From UMGS1613 sp045636225 (GTDB lineage Bacteria > Bacillota_I > Bacilli_A > RF39 > UBA660), in assembly GCA_045636225.1 (NCBI GenBank), contig JAZTXB010000040.1, forward strand, positions 1-17,144: a DNA stretch of 17,144 bases, read 5' to 3'. How positions within the stretch are numbered: position 1 is the stretch's first letter; every line of letters starts with the position of its first letter. Made by a program: the position numbers and the translations under genes. The notes under the pieces were generated by a model. It saw nothing but the letters and a program-made list of their open reading frames with translations, did not search any database and was not told where the DNA came from. Below are positions 1 through 6,758 of the stretch, one piece after another.

Positions 1-125
1 ATAAAAGCCCCTAACATAATACGAGTTATACTTATATTTCTTTTAAGTATTAATGATACTGTAAGAAGCAATATAAAATCAATAGCAAAATTAAGTATCA
101 TCACTAGATCTAAATATATTTTCAT
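1..125 (-). CDS. spoIIGA: SpoIIGA, sigma-E processing peptidase, 5' end only
   Basis: Only the first 41 codons are present; the gene runs off the left edge. The start reads MKIYLDLVMILNFAIDF, followed by hydrophobic residues and then LKRN. This matches the N-terminus and first membrane segment of SpoIIGA, the membrane-embedded aspartic protease that matures pro-sigma-E in the mother cell. The ATG at 125-123 has an AGGTGA Shine-Dalgarno at 135-130, four bases upstream. The gene follows the exonuclease terminator closely. Two overlapping TATAAT-like hexamers at 136-146 could be a -10 element, but I find no good -35 for it. sigE, its usual partner, would lie outside the window. The identification rests on N-terminal similarity alone, since the catalytic domain is not visible. 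Confidence 0.8.
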   Translation of the reverse strand, partial: MKIYLDLVMILNFAIDFILLLTVSLILKRNISITRIMLGAF

Positions 126-154
126 AAAATCACCTATTATATTATAAAAAAAAA

Positions 155-171
155 GACACATTAATTGTGTC
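155..171 (-). terminator. Intrinsic terminator after the exonuclease gene
   Basis: A 6-bp stem (GACACA/TGTGTC) with a 5-nt loop is followed on the minus strand by an uninterrupted U-tract (A-run at 146-154 on the plus strand). It lies 23 bases past the exonuclease stop codon and just upstream of spoIIGA. Confidence 0.75.
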
Positions 172-193
172 GTATTTTTTTTATTTAAATAAA

Positions 194-793
194 TTATTTT
201 CTTATCACTATAAATGGATATTTATATAAGTCTTTTAATGTATTAAAATTATTTAATTCTAATTTTCTTAACATTTTATCAAATATTAAAGCAGTACCCT
301 CGCTATCATAGTCAGCTCTATGATGTTTTTCTTCATCCCAAGGAATATTATATCTTTTAACAAGTGTAGCTAAATTATGAAATCTTTCACTTGACTCTAA
401 ATATCTTGATAAACCTAAAGTGTCTATTACAACATTTGAAAGTTTTCCTAAATTATATTTAGAATATGCCATATCTATAAATGAAATATCAAATTTAGCA
501 TTATGGGCAACCATAGGTAAATCTCCTACCCAGTTCATAAAATCCTTAACACACTCTTGTTCTTTTCTTTTTTCTTTTAACATTTCATTATCTATACCTG
601 TAATTTTTATTATTTCTTCTGTTAATATTTTATCAGGACTTACAAGTTCATCGTATCTATCTATTATATTTCCACCTTTTATTTTAACTGCGCCTATTTC
701 AATTATAGAATCACCACTATTTGGATATAAACCAGTCGTTTCTAAATCAAATACTACATAAGTTTCCTCAGTTAATTTTAAATCTCCAGCCAT
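194..793 (-). CDS. DEDDh-family 3'-5' exonuclease (DnaQ/PolC-exonuclease-like)
   Basis: This 199-residue protein is a single RNase T/DnaQ-type exonuclease domain. Visible motifs are ExoI VFDLETTG (Asp16, Glu18), ExoII AHNAKFDISF (Asp102) and ExoIII HRADYDSEGT (His158, Asp163), so all DEDDh catalytic residues are present. It most resembles the proofreading domain inside PolC, but it stands alone. Such proteins act as proofreading or repair exonucleases or as RNA-trimming enzymes; the substrate cannot be told from sequence. The start is supported by GGAGG at 798-802, four bases before the ATG. The Shine-Dalgarno begins only a few bases past the U-tract of the upstream 6S-like RNA and no separate promoter is visible, so transcription probably depends on readthrough from the RNA gene. 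Confidence 0.85.
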   Translation of the reverse strand: MAGDLKLTEETYVVFDLETTGLYPNSGDSIIEIGAVKIKGGNIIDRYDELVSPDKILTEEIIKITGIDNEMLKEKRKEQECVKDFMNWVGDLPMVAHNAKFDISFIDMAYSKYNLGKLSNVVIDTLGLSRYLESSERFHNLATLVKRYNIPWDEEKHHRADYDSEGTALIFDKMLRKLELNNFNTLKDLYKYPFIVIRK

Positions 794-810
794 ACTTCCT
801 CCATATTAAA

Positions 811-983
811 AAAGCCAAAAGAGCGACGTCCCGAATCGAATAAAACCTAGTCTCCCAGGTGGGCATCACATCACAGCTTTTAGGATCCCTAAATAAATTT
901 AGGTATTCTACACCAGCTATGAATTAGATTCCCTATGTTTTCGATTAGTAGGTTTTTCATAAGGACTAATCGCATCTTCCAGC
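811..983 (-). ncRNA. ssrS: Probable 6S RNA (ssrS/bsrA type)
   Basis: This is a non-coding stretch of about 170 nt with its own strong promoter and a terminal U-run. The predicted fold is a long rod. The closing helix pairs 983-963 with 814-831, with small bulges; helix AAAACAUAG (941-933) pairs with CUAGGUUUU (850-842). An upper helix CAUAGCU (921-915) pairs with AGCUGUG (878-872), and an apical hairpin CCUAAA/UUUAGG lies at 903-888. Length, a rod with an internal open region, a starting G seven bases after a perfect -10, and position near aspS all fit 6S RNA, which binds sigma-A RNA polymerase as an open-promoter mimic. I see none of the tmRNA, RNase P or SRP RNA signatures. The family call rests on structure and synteny, not on a covariance search. 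Confidence 0.68.
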
Positions 984-989
984 AATATA

Positions 990-1019
990 ATTATACCACA
1001 CTTTAAAATATCATTTCAA
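990..1019 (-). promoter_or_regulatory. Sigma-A promoter of the 6S-like RNA
   Basis: On the minus strand, -35 TTGAAA (1019-1014), an 18-bp spacer and -10 TATAAT (995-990), with TG immediately extending the -10 (TGGTATAAT). The predicted start is G983, the first base of the closing helix. It is among the best promoters in the window, as expected for an abundant RNA. Confidence 0.8.
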
Positions 1020-1021
1020 CA

Positions 1022-1047
1022 AAAAAGTTGATAATTATCAACTTTTT
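1022..1047 (-). terminator. Palindromic terminator overlapping the SPFH gene stop
   Basis: A perfect palindrome, GTTGATAA/TTATCAAC at 1027-1042, is flanked by an A-run and a T-run. The TAA stop of the SPFH gene (1048-1046) lies at its edge. The U-tract follows on the minus strand and ends just before the 6S promoter, insulating it. Confidence 0.75.
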
Positions 1048-2275
1048 ATAATTGAGTTCCACATTCCATACAGAATTTTGAATCATTACTTGCTTTAGCT
1101 CCGCAATTTGAACAGAACTTAGCTTGCACTTCTTCTGGTTTTTTAGTTCCACATTCTCTGCAGAAATTACCTGTTATCATAGTTCCACAATTTGGGCATT
1201 TAACACCTTCTTGTGATGGTGCTGGTTCTTGTTTAGCACTTACTCCTCCGCCTACAACATTCATTTCAGTCATTTGATTTGCTGATTGAGATTGAGAAGA
1301 CATATTAGCACCAAACATAGCGCCACCTTGGTTCATCATTCCAACACCCATAAAACCTGTCATAGCTCCAGCTTCATTTCCTGCAGCAGTTTTAATAGCT
1401 TCACTTGCAGCAGCATTTGCACGAGCACCTTGCATAGCAGGATTCATAGCATATAATCTATCCCCTTGAGCAGCTTTAATTACATTTGCAGATTCTTCTG
1501 TTGGTGTTGCACTTGCAATAGATACTCTTTCTACATTTATACCTTGAGACCCCCAAGTATCTTGAAGACATTCTTTTACTGCACTACTAATTTCAGTAAC
1601 AGCTCCTGGCAACATATCATATGATATTTTTTGCATAGCAACTTTAGCAAGTGCAGGTTGTAATGCTTGTAAGAAATCTGCTAAAAATTGATCTTTAAAT
1701 TCATCATTAATAACATAATCTTCTTCTATATTCCCACCATATGAATGATAGAATGCAAGTGGATCTGTAATTTCCATTACATATTCACCATAACATCTAA
1801 TATCAACTGTCATTCCAAATTCGCTATCTCTAAATGGAACTGGTGTACTAGTTCCAAATTTATTTCCTTTTATTAAACGAGTATTTACAAAATATACTCT
1901 TTGATCACTTGCAGCTACACCACCTGCAACAAATCTTTCACCGAATTTTTTGAAAGACTCTACTAAACCTTGACCAAATCCGCCATAAAACATAGATGGT
2001 TCTGTACCTTTATCAAATATGTATTGTCCTGCTTCTGCAGTAAAATCTACAATTTTACCATCAGATACTACGATCAAGAATTGATCTTCACCTACTACTA
2101 TTTTACTACCATTAGTAATAATATTTTCAGTACCTTTAGTATTTGAAGCTTCAGATTTAGCTCTTCCCTTTCTCATAAGCACATTATCTTCCATACGTTC
2201 ACAGTATATATACTCTAACCATTGGTCTGCAAGCGTACTTCCTCCCGCAGCTAAAGCGGCTTTAATTAAACCCAT
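1046..2275 (-). CDS. SPFH-domain protein with two C-terminal zinc ribbons (YdjI-like)
   Basis: This 409-residue cytosolic protein has an N-terminal 'virion core protein/YdjI-type' SPFH (band 7) domain over roughly residues 25-250. A Gly/Ala/Met-rich low-complexity linker (about 275-345) follows. Two zinc ribbons end the protein: CPNC...CREC with Cys360/363/372/375, and CSNC...CMEC with Cys388/391/402/405. It starts MGLIKAALAAGGSTLADQW, typical of the family. In B. subtilis the relative YdjI is linked to membrane stress and to recruiting phage-shock-like proteins; here the role is inferred only. The ATG is preceded by an AGGAAGG Shine-Dalgarno at 2285-2291. It is monocistronic, with its own promoter and terminator. 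The upstream neighbour is a DUF1003 membrane protein. Confidence 0.87.
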   Translation of the reverse strand: MGLIKAALAAGGSTLADQWLEYIYCERMEDNVLMRKGRAKSEASNTKGTENIITNGSKIVVGEDQFLIVVSDGKIVDFTAEAGQYIFDKGTEPSMFYGGFGQGLVESFKKFGERFVAGGVAASDQRVYFVNTRLIKGNKFGTSTPVPFRDSEFGMTVDIRCYGEYVMEITDPLAFYHSYGGNIEEDYVINDEFKDQFLADFLQALQPALAKVAMQKISYDMLPGAVTEISSAVKECLQDTWGSQGINVERVSIASATPTEESANVIKAAQGDRLYAMNPAMQGARANAAASEAIKTAAGNEAGAMTGFMGVGMMNQGGAMFGANMSSQSQSANQMTEMNVVGGGVSAKQEPAPSQEGVKCPNCGTMITGNFCRECGTKKPEEVQAKFCSNCGAKASNDSKFCMECGTQL

Positions 2276-2309
2276 TTTATCATCCTTCCTGTATCTTAAT
2301 ACTATATTA

Positions 2310-2338
2310 ATTATATATCAAAAAAAAAAGAAAATCAA
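2310..2338 (-). promoter_or_regulatory. Promoter of the SPFH gene
   Basis: -35 TTGATT (2338-2333), 17-bp spacer, -10 TATAAT (2315-2310). The -35 overlaps the TGA stop of the upstream DUF1003 gene and the loop of its terminator hairpin. Confidence 0.65.
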
Positions 2339-2349
2339 TTTTTTTCTTT
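2327..2349 (-). terminator. Weak terminator containing the DUF1003 gene stop codon
   Basis: An 8-bp stem AAAGAAAA/TTTTCTTT (one G-C pair) has a 7-nt loop that holds the TGA stop at 2337-2335. A run of U residues follows on the minus strand (2326-2320). It is A/U-rich, so probably leaky. Confidence 0.5.
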
Positions 2350-2838
2350 ATCATTTATATATTTTAATATTTCTTTTTGATTTTTTAATATTAAATCCAT
2401 TGTATCGTGTAAATCTTCAAGTATAAGTTCACTTTTTAATGTTGTTTTATATTCATTAGTACTTTTAATACTTTCTTTTTTTGCTTCTCTATTTTGACTC
2501 ATCATAATTATAGGAGCCTGAATAGCAGCTATACAAGATAAAACAAGATTAAGAAGTATAAATGGATATGGGTCTACTGTAAATATAAAATAAGTATTTA
2601 CTATCATCCATATAAATAAAAATACACAAAAACCTATTATAAATTTCCAAGAACCTACAAACTCAGTTATCTTATCAGCAACTTTTTCTCCTAATGTTCT
2701 TTTTTCTGCTTTATCAAAATTAATAGCTATAGGTTCATCAATTAACATTTCAAGTAATTCTTCATAATCATCTTTATTTTCAAGATTATTATTATTTAAA
2801 AGTGCTTTTACTAATTTAGTTTTATTATTTACTGCCAT
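2335..2838 (-). CDS. DUF1003 family membrane protein
   Basis: This 167-residue protein has the DUF1003 core: RTLGEKVADKITEFVGSWKF, two membrane segments (about residues 67-84 and 90-112) and the signature DPYPFILLNLVLSCIAAIQAPIIMMSQNR. A basic and then helical cytosolic tail follows. The function of DUF1003 is not established. I place the start at the ATG at 2838, because AGGTAGGTG ends six bases before it. An in-frame GTG nine bases further upstream (2847-2845) is itself part of that Shine-Dalgarno and is unlikely to be the start. It has its own promoter and a weak terminator, and lies between aspS and the SPFH gene. Confidence 0.87.
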   Translation of the reverse strand: MAVNNKTKLVKALLNNNNLENKDDYEELLEMLIDEPIAINFDKAEKRTLGEKVADKITEFVGSWKFIIGFCVFLFIWMIVNTYFIFTVDPYPFILLNLVLSCIAAIQAPIIMMSQNREAKKESIKSTNEYKTTLKSELILEDLHDTMDLILKNQKEILKYINDKEKN

Positions 2839-2861
2839 ATATATCACCTACCTATATGCTT

Positions 2862-2890
2862 AGTATATATTAATTTTTATGTTTACACAA
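2862..2890 (-). promoter_or_regulatory. Promoter of the DUF1003 gene
   Basis: -35 TTGTGT (2890-2885), 17-bp spacer, -10 TATACT (2867-2862). It lies between the aspS terminator and the gene. Confidence 0.5.
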
Positions 2891-2891
2891 T

Positions 2892-2929
2892 AAAAAAACA
2901 AGTATTTTTTTATAAAATATACTTGTTTT
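2892..2929 (-). terminator. Terminator of aspS
   Basis: An 11-bp stem AAAACAAGTAT (2895-2905) / ATACTTGTTTT (2919-2929) with an A/U-rich 13-nt loop is followed by seven U residues on the minus strand. It begins about ten bases after the aspS stop. Confidence 0.75.
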
Positions 2930-2938
2930 ACATATAGT

Positions 2939-4258
2939 TTATGGATTTAATCTATTAGGGCCTCTAAATAAGAACATTGATTCTTTTAAACTTGGCAGTT
3001 CTAGAAGCAACATAGTAAGTCTATCTACTCCGATCGCAAATCCTCCATGTGGTGGACATCCATATTTAAAGAATTCTAAATAGAACTTAACATCTTTATC
3101 TAATCCTTTTTCTTTGGCGCTTTTAACTATATGATCATATCTATGTTCTCTTTGAGCTCCTGTAGTTATTTCTATTCCTCTCCAAATCAAGTCATAACCT
3201 TGAAGTATTCCAGCCTCATCCCTCATATGATAGAAAGCTCTTTTTTCTGCGGGAAAATCTACTACAAATAAAAACTCATGATTAAATTTATCCATAGCAA
3301 GTTTTTTACATAGTCTTTCAGCTTCTGTAGTTAAGTCATTTTTCTCTGATTCATCTACTTTGTAATTATATCTAGTTTCTAATTCTTCATAAATTTCACT
3401 TAATGTCATTGTTGGGAATGGAAGTGTTGGAACTACTATATCAATACCAAATACTTCTTTTATTTGATCACCTAGTTCTTCTTTTAAATGAGCTAATCCA
3501 TAAGTTAACATTTCTGCTTCTAAATTCATTACATCTTCTTTAGAATTTATATAACTAAACTCTACGTCAAATGAAGTAAATTCTGTAGTATGTTTACTTG
3601 TATTTGAATTTTCTGCTCTAAAACAAGGCGCTACTTCAAATATTCTATCAAATCCACTTGCCATAGCCATTTGCTTATAAAATTGTGGACTTTGAGCAAG
3701 ATATGCTTTTGTATCAAAATATTTTACTTCAAATACTTCACTACCTGATTCACTTGCCGCACCAATTAATTTAGGCGTATGTATCTCAGTAAAATTATTA
3801 TTATACAAATACTCTCTCATATATCTTATTAATGTACTTTGTACTTTAAATACTAAATTATTTTTATCACTTCTTAAATCTATAAATTTATAATCTAATC
3901 TAGTATCTAAATTAACTGTACTAGGATCTTTATAATTGAATGGAAGTTCACCATCACAAATACTTGTTACCTCAATACTGCTTGGTATTAATTCCATACC
4001 ATTTAATTTAACTTTAGGACTTTCCATTAAAGTACCTTTTACTTTTATTGTACTTTCTAAAGTTAAATTAGATATAAGTTCAACCATTTCTTTATTTTTT
4101 TCTTCACTCTTTTCAATAGTTATTTGAACCTTGCCAGTATTATCTTTAAGTATTACAAATTGTACCCATTGCAAGTCTCTAATATTTTCAACAAATCCTG
4201 ATAATTCAACTTCTTTACCATAATAATTTTTTAAATCTTTTAAATAAATTCTTTCCAT
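2939..4258 (-). CDS. aspS: Aspartyl-tRNA synthetase, short archaeal/eukaryal type
   Basis: This 439-residue class IIb synthetase charges tRNA with aspartate. An N-terminal OB-fold anticodon domain (about residues 1-105) precedes the class II catalytic core. AspRS marks are AQSPQFYKQM (about 190-200), motif 2 FRAENSNTSKHTTEF and motif 3 GFAIGVDRLTMLLLELPSLKES. The roughly 150-residue GAD insertion of ordinary bacterial AspRS (about 590 residues in all) is absent, so this is the archaeal-type enzyme, often non-discriminating in bacteria (also charging tRNA-Asn for GatCAB). Discrimination cannot be read off here. SPQFYKQ rather than the AsnRS motif SGQL argues against AsnRS, and the T-box specifier GAC agrees. 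GGAGG at 4263-4267 supports the start. It occupies the normal Bacilli aspS position. Confidence 0.92.
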   Translation of the reverse strand: MERIYLKDLKNYYGKEVELSGFVENIRDLQWVQFVILKDNTGKVQITIEKSEEKNKEMVELISNLTLESTIKVKGTLMESPKVKLNGMELIPSSIEVTSICDGELPFNYKDPSTVNLDTRLDYKFIDLRSDKNNLVFKVQSTLIRYMREYLYNNNFTEIHTPKLIGAASESGSEVFEVKYFDTKAYLAQSPQFYKQMAMASGFDRIFEVAPCFRAENSNTSKHTTEFTSFDVEFSYINSKEDVMNLEAEMLTYGLAHLKEELGDQIKEVFGIDIVVPTLPFPTMTLSEIYEELETRYNYKVDESEKNDLTTEAERLCKKLAMDKFNHEFLFVVDFPAEKRAFYHMRDEAGILQGYDLIWRGIEITTGAQREHRYDHIVKSAKEKGLDKDVKFYLEFFKYGCPPHGGFAIGVDRLTMLLLELPSLKESMFLFRGPNRLNP

Positions 4259-4269
4259 ATTTCCTCCTT

Positions 4270-4466
4270 TAAATAAAAAAATCTATAAATTCAAGGACGA
4301 ATTGTTCGCGGTGCCACCTTGATTTATAGATTACTCTAACTTTATTACTTATAACGCAGTTAACCGATTATTTAACGCTTGATGTCTTCTATATAAAATT
4401 GTTATTAGTTTACACCTACCACTAACTCTCTTTAAACTATTTATATATACTCCTTCAAACAAATAC
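4270..4466 (-). promoter_or_regulatory. T-box riboswitch leader of aspS (specifier GAC, Asp)
   Basis: The T-box motif AAGGUGGCACCGCG lies at 4320-4307. The competing terminator pairs 4332-4317 with 4296-4281 and is followed by a U-run at about 4280-4275. Stem I is traceable: lower helix GUUUGA/UCAAGC, an AGUA element, helix UAUAUAAA/UUUAUAUA, an AGAGAG-containing apical part, and upper helix UAGUUUA/UAAACUA. The 3' strand of the specifier loop reads GAA-GAC-A; GAC (4386-4384) is an Asp codon. Uncharged tRNA-Asp should stabilise the antiterminator and allow aspS transcription. Confidence 0.93.
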
Positions 4467-4472
4467 ATTTAT

Positions 4473-4500
4473 ATTATAACATTATTTTTTTATTTTTCAA
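4473..4500 (-). promoter_or_regulatory. Promoter of the aspS T-box transcript
   Basis: -35 TTGAAA (4500-4495), 16-bp spacer, -10 TATAAT (4478-4473). The predicted start, near 4466, is just ahead of Stem I. Confidence 0.7.
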
Positions 4501-4506
4501 TATTTT

Positions 4507-5373
4507 TTATCGTATTTCTTCCATTTTTATTTCTTTAGACGCTTCTTCTTCCAACAATTCTGGATTATTAAAGATATATTGAAGTAACTGAACTGACTTA
4601 GCAAAATAATATCCATCAGCTACTCTTTCATCAAAATTAACACCAAATTCACAAATACTTCTTATTTCTTTTTTATCTTTTTCATTTATAAATTCTTCTT
4701 TTCTTATTTCTCCCATAGTAGCAAGAGATGAACAAGTTCCAAAATCAGTTAAATTATGATATATAGCACCACATTTAATAGCACCTAAATTAGATACTAT
4801 CATACTACTATAATATAAATTATCTTTAATAAGTTCTCTTGGAAGCAAATCTTTTTTATCCATCCATTTAAACAATCCCATAAGTGGAACTCTTACTATA
4901 TTAGGTAATTTACCTATTACATCAATTGCGTTATTAGCGCCTTCTTTAGTCATTTTCTTTTGTCTTATTGTATCAACTTTATCTTTTACCTTTTTACTTA
5001 TTGTTAATACTGTATCACTAGGTTCTATTGGAACCATTACCATAATTTCTTCACTTCTATCATCAAATGAAATTTTAGCAACAAAAGATATAACTACATC
5101 ATTATGTTCATACACATGTCTATTAGCAATAAATCTATTTAGTTTTGGTCTATTATACATAGTTTTACCAATAGCTGCTAGAAAGGTATGAAAATAAGTT
5201 ATTTCTTCTCCTTTTTTTTTCTTTTTCTCTACATATTTAACTAAATTCGTAACATCCATTTTTTGATTAATAAAAACATCACTATCACATCTGTTAGGTT
5301 TTAAATCTAACATTATTTGGAACATTCCACTTATATCTTTTACTCTTTTTGCATCTCTTCTATCTTTACTCAT
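4507..5373 (-). CDS. Stand-alone 2-oxoacid dehydrogenase E2/CAT-fold acyltransferase-like protein, His replaced by Glu
   Basis: This 288-residue protein has the fold of the E2 catalytic domain and chloramphenicol acetyltransferase. Visible segments are YFHTFLAAIGKTMYNRPKLNRFI, VMVPIEPSDTVLTISKKV, MIVSNLGAIKCGAIYHNLTDFGTCSSLATMG and, near the end, DERVADGYYFAKSVQLL. No lipoyl or E1/E3-binding domain is present. The canonical DHRxxDG motif supplies the catalytic His; here it is DERVADG (Glu249), so classical acyl transfer is doubtful. Related stand-alone proteins exist in Bacillota; their substrate is unknown to me. I choose the ATG at 5373, because GAGGAG at 5386-5381 is seven bases upstream; an ATG five codons earlier overlaps that site. 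It sits between hisS and aspS with no visible promoter of its own and is reached only past the hisS terminator. Confidence 0.78.
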   Translation of the reverse strand: MSKDRRDAKRVKDISGMFQIMLDLKPNRCDSDVFINQKMDVTNLVKYVEKKKKKGEEITYFHTFLAAIGKTMYNRPKLNRFIANRHVYEHNDVVISFVAKISFDDRSEEIMVMVPIEPSDTVLTISKKVKDKVDTIRQKKMTKEGANNAIDVIGKLPNIVRVPLMGLFKWMDKKDLLPRELIKDNLYYSSMIVSNLGAIKCGAIYHNLTDFGTCSSLATMGEIRKEEFINEKDKKEIRSICEFGVNFDERVADGYYFAKSVQLLQYIFNNPELLEEEASKEIKMEEIR

Positions 5374-5398
5374 ATCAATACTCCTCATTATTAAGTAT

Positions 5399-5427
5399 AA
5401 AAAAGAATTGACAATATGTCAATTCTT
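5399..5427 (-). terminator. Terminator of hisS, overlapping its stop
   Basis: A perfect 11-bp stem AAGAATTGACA (5403-5413) / TGTCAATTCTT (5417-5427) with a 3-nt loop is followed by U residues on the minus strand. The hisS TAA (5428-5426) overlaps the arm. Only about 13 bases separate it from the Shine-Dalgarno of the next gene. Confidence 0.75.
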
Positions 5428-6694
5428 AATGAATATTTTCATCAAAAAAATCTATAACATTTTCTATACTTATTTTATATTCTTCTTTTGTTTCATTATT
5501 TTTTATTGTAAGTATATTACTTTCTTTTTCACTTTCACCTATTATAATAATAAATTTAGATTCTAATCTATCAGCATTTTTAAAATTACTTTTTAAATTT
5601 CTATTATTATAATCTATTTCGGTTATAAATCCATTTAATCTTAAATCCATACATATATGCATAGCATAATCTTTTTCATTTTCGCTCATTGGAATTACAT
5701 AGCAATCTATACCCTCTACTAGTGGCAGTTCTATTTTTTCATATTCTAAAGCAGTCATTAATCTTTCCATTCCCATAGCAAATCCAACACCACTTGTTTT
5801 AGGGCCATCTAAAGTTTCAACAAGGTTATCATATCTTCCACCACCGCATAAAACATTTTGGCTACCAAAACCTTCTACACTAGCCTCTACTTCAAATACA
5901 GTATGAGTATAATAATCAAGACCTCTAACTAAATTAGTATTCACTTCATATTCTATATGTATAGCATTTAGATACTCTTTTACTTTTTCAAAATGTAATC
6001 TAGATTCTTCATTTAAATAATCTATAGTTTTTGGAGCATTTTTCATAATATCTAAATTATGATCTACTTTACAGTCTAATATTCTAAGTGGATTTTTATA
6101 AAATCTTTCACGGCAATCTTCACATAAAGAATCTAAATGTGGTTTAAAATATTCAACTAAAGCATTTCTATAATTTTCTCTAGATTCATTATCTCCAAGT
6201 GTATTTATATTAACTTTAATACCTTTAAGACCTAATAATTTATATAAATTAACTGGTATACTAATTACCTCCGCATCAGCAAGTGGTGCATTAGTACCAA
6301 ATACTTCTACACCAAATTGATAAAACTCTCTAAATCTTCCAGATTGTGGTCTCTCATACCTAAACATAGGTCCATAATACCAAGATTTAACAGGCATAGT
6401 ATGATTACCATACATTTTATTTTCAATAAAACTTCTAACTATTCCAGCAGTTCCTTCTGGACGTAAAGTCATACTTCTATCTCCTCTATCTTTAAAGTCA
6501 TAAGTTTCTTTAGTTACTATATCTGTTGTGTCTCCTACACCTCTATGAAATAAATTACTAGATTCAAATATAGGTGTTCTAAAATATTCATAATTATATT
6601 TTTCCATTAATCCTTCAATTAATTCTTCTACATATAAAAGTCTTTTTCCAGAAATACCAAATACATCATATGTTCCTTTTGGTTTTTGTATCAT
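5426..6694 (-). CDS. hisS: Histidyl-tRNA synthetase
   Basis: This 422-residue class II synthetase charges tRNA-His. It starts MIQKPKGTYDVFG. Motif 2 includes RPEGTAGIVRSFIEN and YGPMFRYERPQSGRFREFYQFGVEVFG. The HisRS-specific motifs LVRGLDYYTHTVFE and GGGRYDNLVE are present, as is motif 3 GVGFAMGMERL. A C-terminal anticodon-binding domain of about 95 residues completes a full-length bacterial HisRS. The ATG has AGGA about nine bases upstream. The leader is only about 20 nt, so hisS is not T-box controlled, unlike aspS. In B. subtilis hisS and aspS are adjacent; here an E2-like gene lies between them. Confidence 0.95.
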   Translation of the reverse strand: MIQKPKGTYDVFGISGKRLLYVEELIEGLMEKYNYEYFRTPIFESSNLFHRGVGDTTDIVTKETYDFKDRGDRSMTLRPEGTAGIVRSFIENKMYGNHTMPVKSWYYGPMFRYERPQSGRFREFYQFGVEVFGTNAPLADAEVISIPVNLYKLLGLKGIKVNINTLGDNESRENYRNALVEYFKPHLDSLCEDCRERFYKNPLRILDCKVDHNLDIMKNAPKTIDYLNEESRLHFEKVKEYLNAIHIEYEVNTNLVRGLDYYTHTVFEVEASVEGFGSQNVLCGGGRYDNLVETLDGPKTSGVGFAMGMERLMTALEYEKIELPLVEGIDCYVIPMSENEKDYAMHICMDLRLNGFITEIDYNNRNLKSNFKNADRLESKFIIIIGESEKESNILTIKNNETKEEYKISIENVIDFFDENIH

Positions 6695-6720
6695 ACTATC
6701 ACGTCCTTTTTAGTTATATT

Positions 6721-6749
6721 AGTATATAATTTTTTTTAAAAATAATCAA
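6721..6749 (-). promoter_or_regulatory. Promoter of hisS
   Basis: -35 TTGATT (6749-6744), 17-bp spacer, -10 TATACT (6726-6721). The -35 overlaps the TGA stop of the upstream transporter gene. Confidence 0.6.
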
Positions 6750-6758
6750 TCATTATTT
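6740..6758 (-). terminator. Possible weak A/U-only terminator of the relA operon
   Basis: A 7-bp A/T-only stem AAATAAT/ATTATTT has a 5-nt loop that includes most of the transporter's TGA stop, with a short U-run on the minus strand. Its stability is doubtful. It overlaps the hisS -35. Confidence 0.3.

Noticed and set aside
420..761. Plus-strand 113-codon reading frame
   Set aside because: It lies wholly inside the exonuclease gene on the other strand, with no ribosome site and low-complexity composition; a shadow frame.
811..983. tmRNA, RNase P RNA or SRP RNA in place of 6S
   Set aside because: It is too short for tmRNA or RNase P, has no tRNA-like end or coding tag, and lacks the GGAAG/AGCA loop signature of SRP RNA.
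3936..4127. Plus-strand 63-codon reading frame
   Set aside because: Shadow of aspS on the opposite strand, no ribosome site.
2939..4258. Asparaginyl-tRNA synthetase instead of AspRS
   Set aside because: The active-site motif is SPQFYKQM (AspRS), not the SGQL type of AsnRS, and the T-box specifier is an Asp codon.
6695..6745. T-box leader for hisS
   Set aside because: The leader is only about 20 nt and has no T-box motif.
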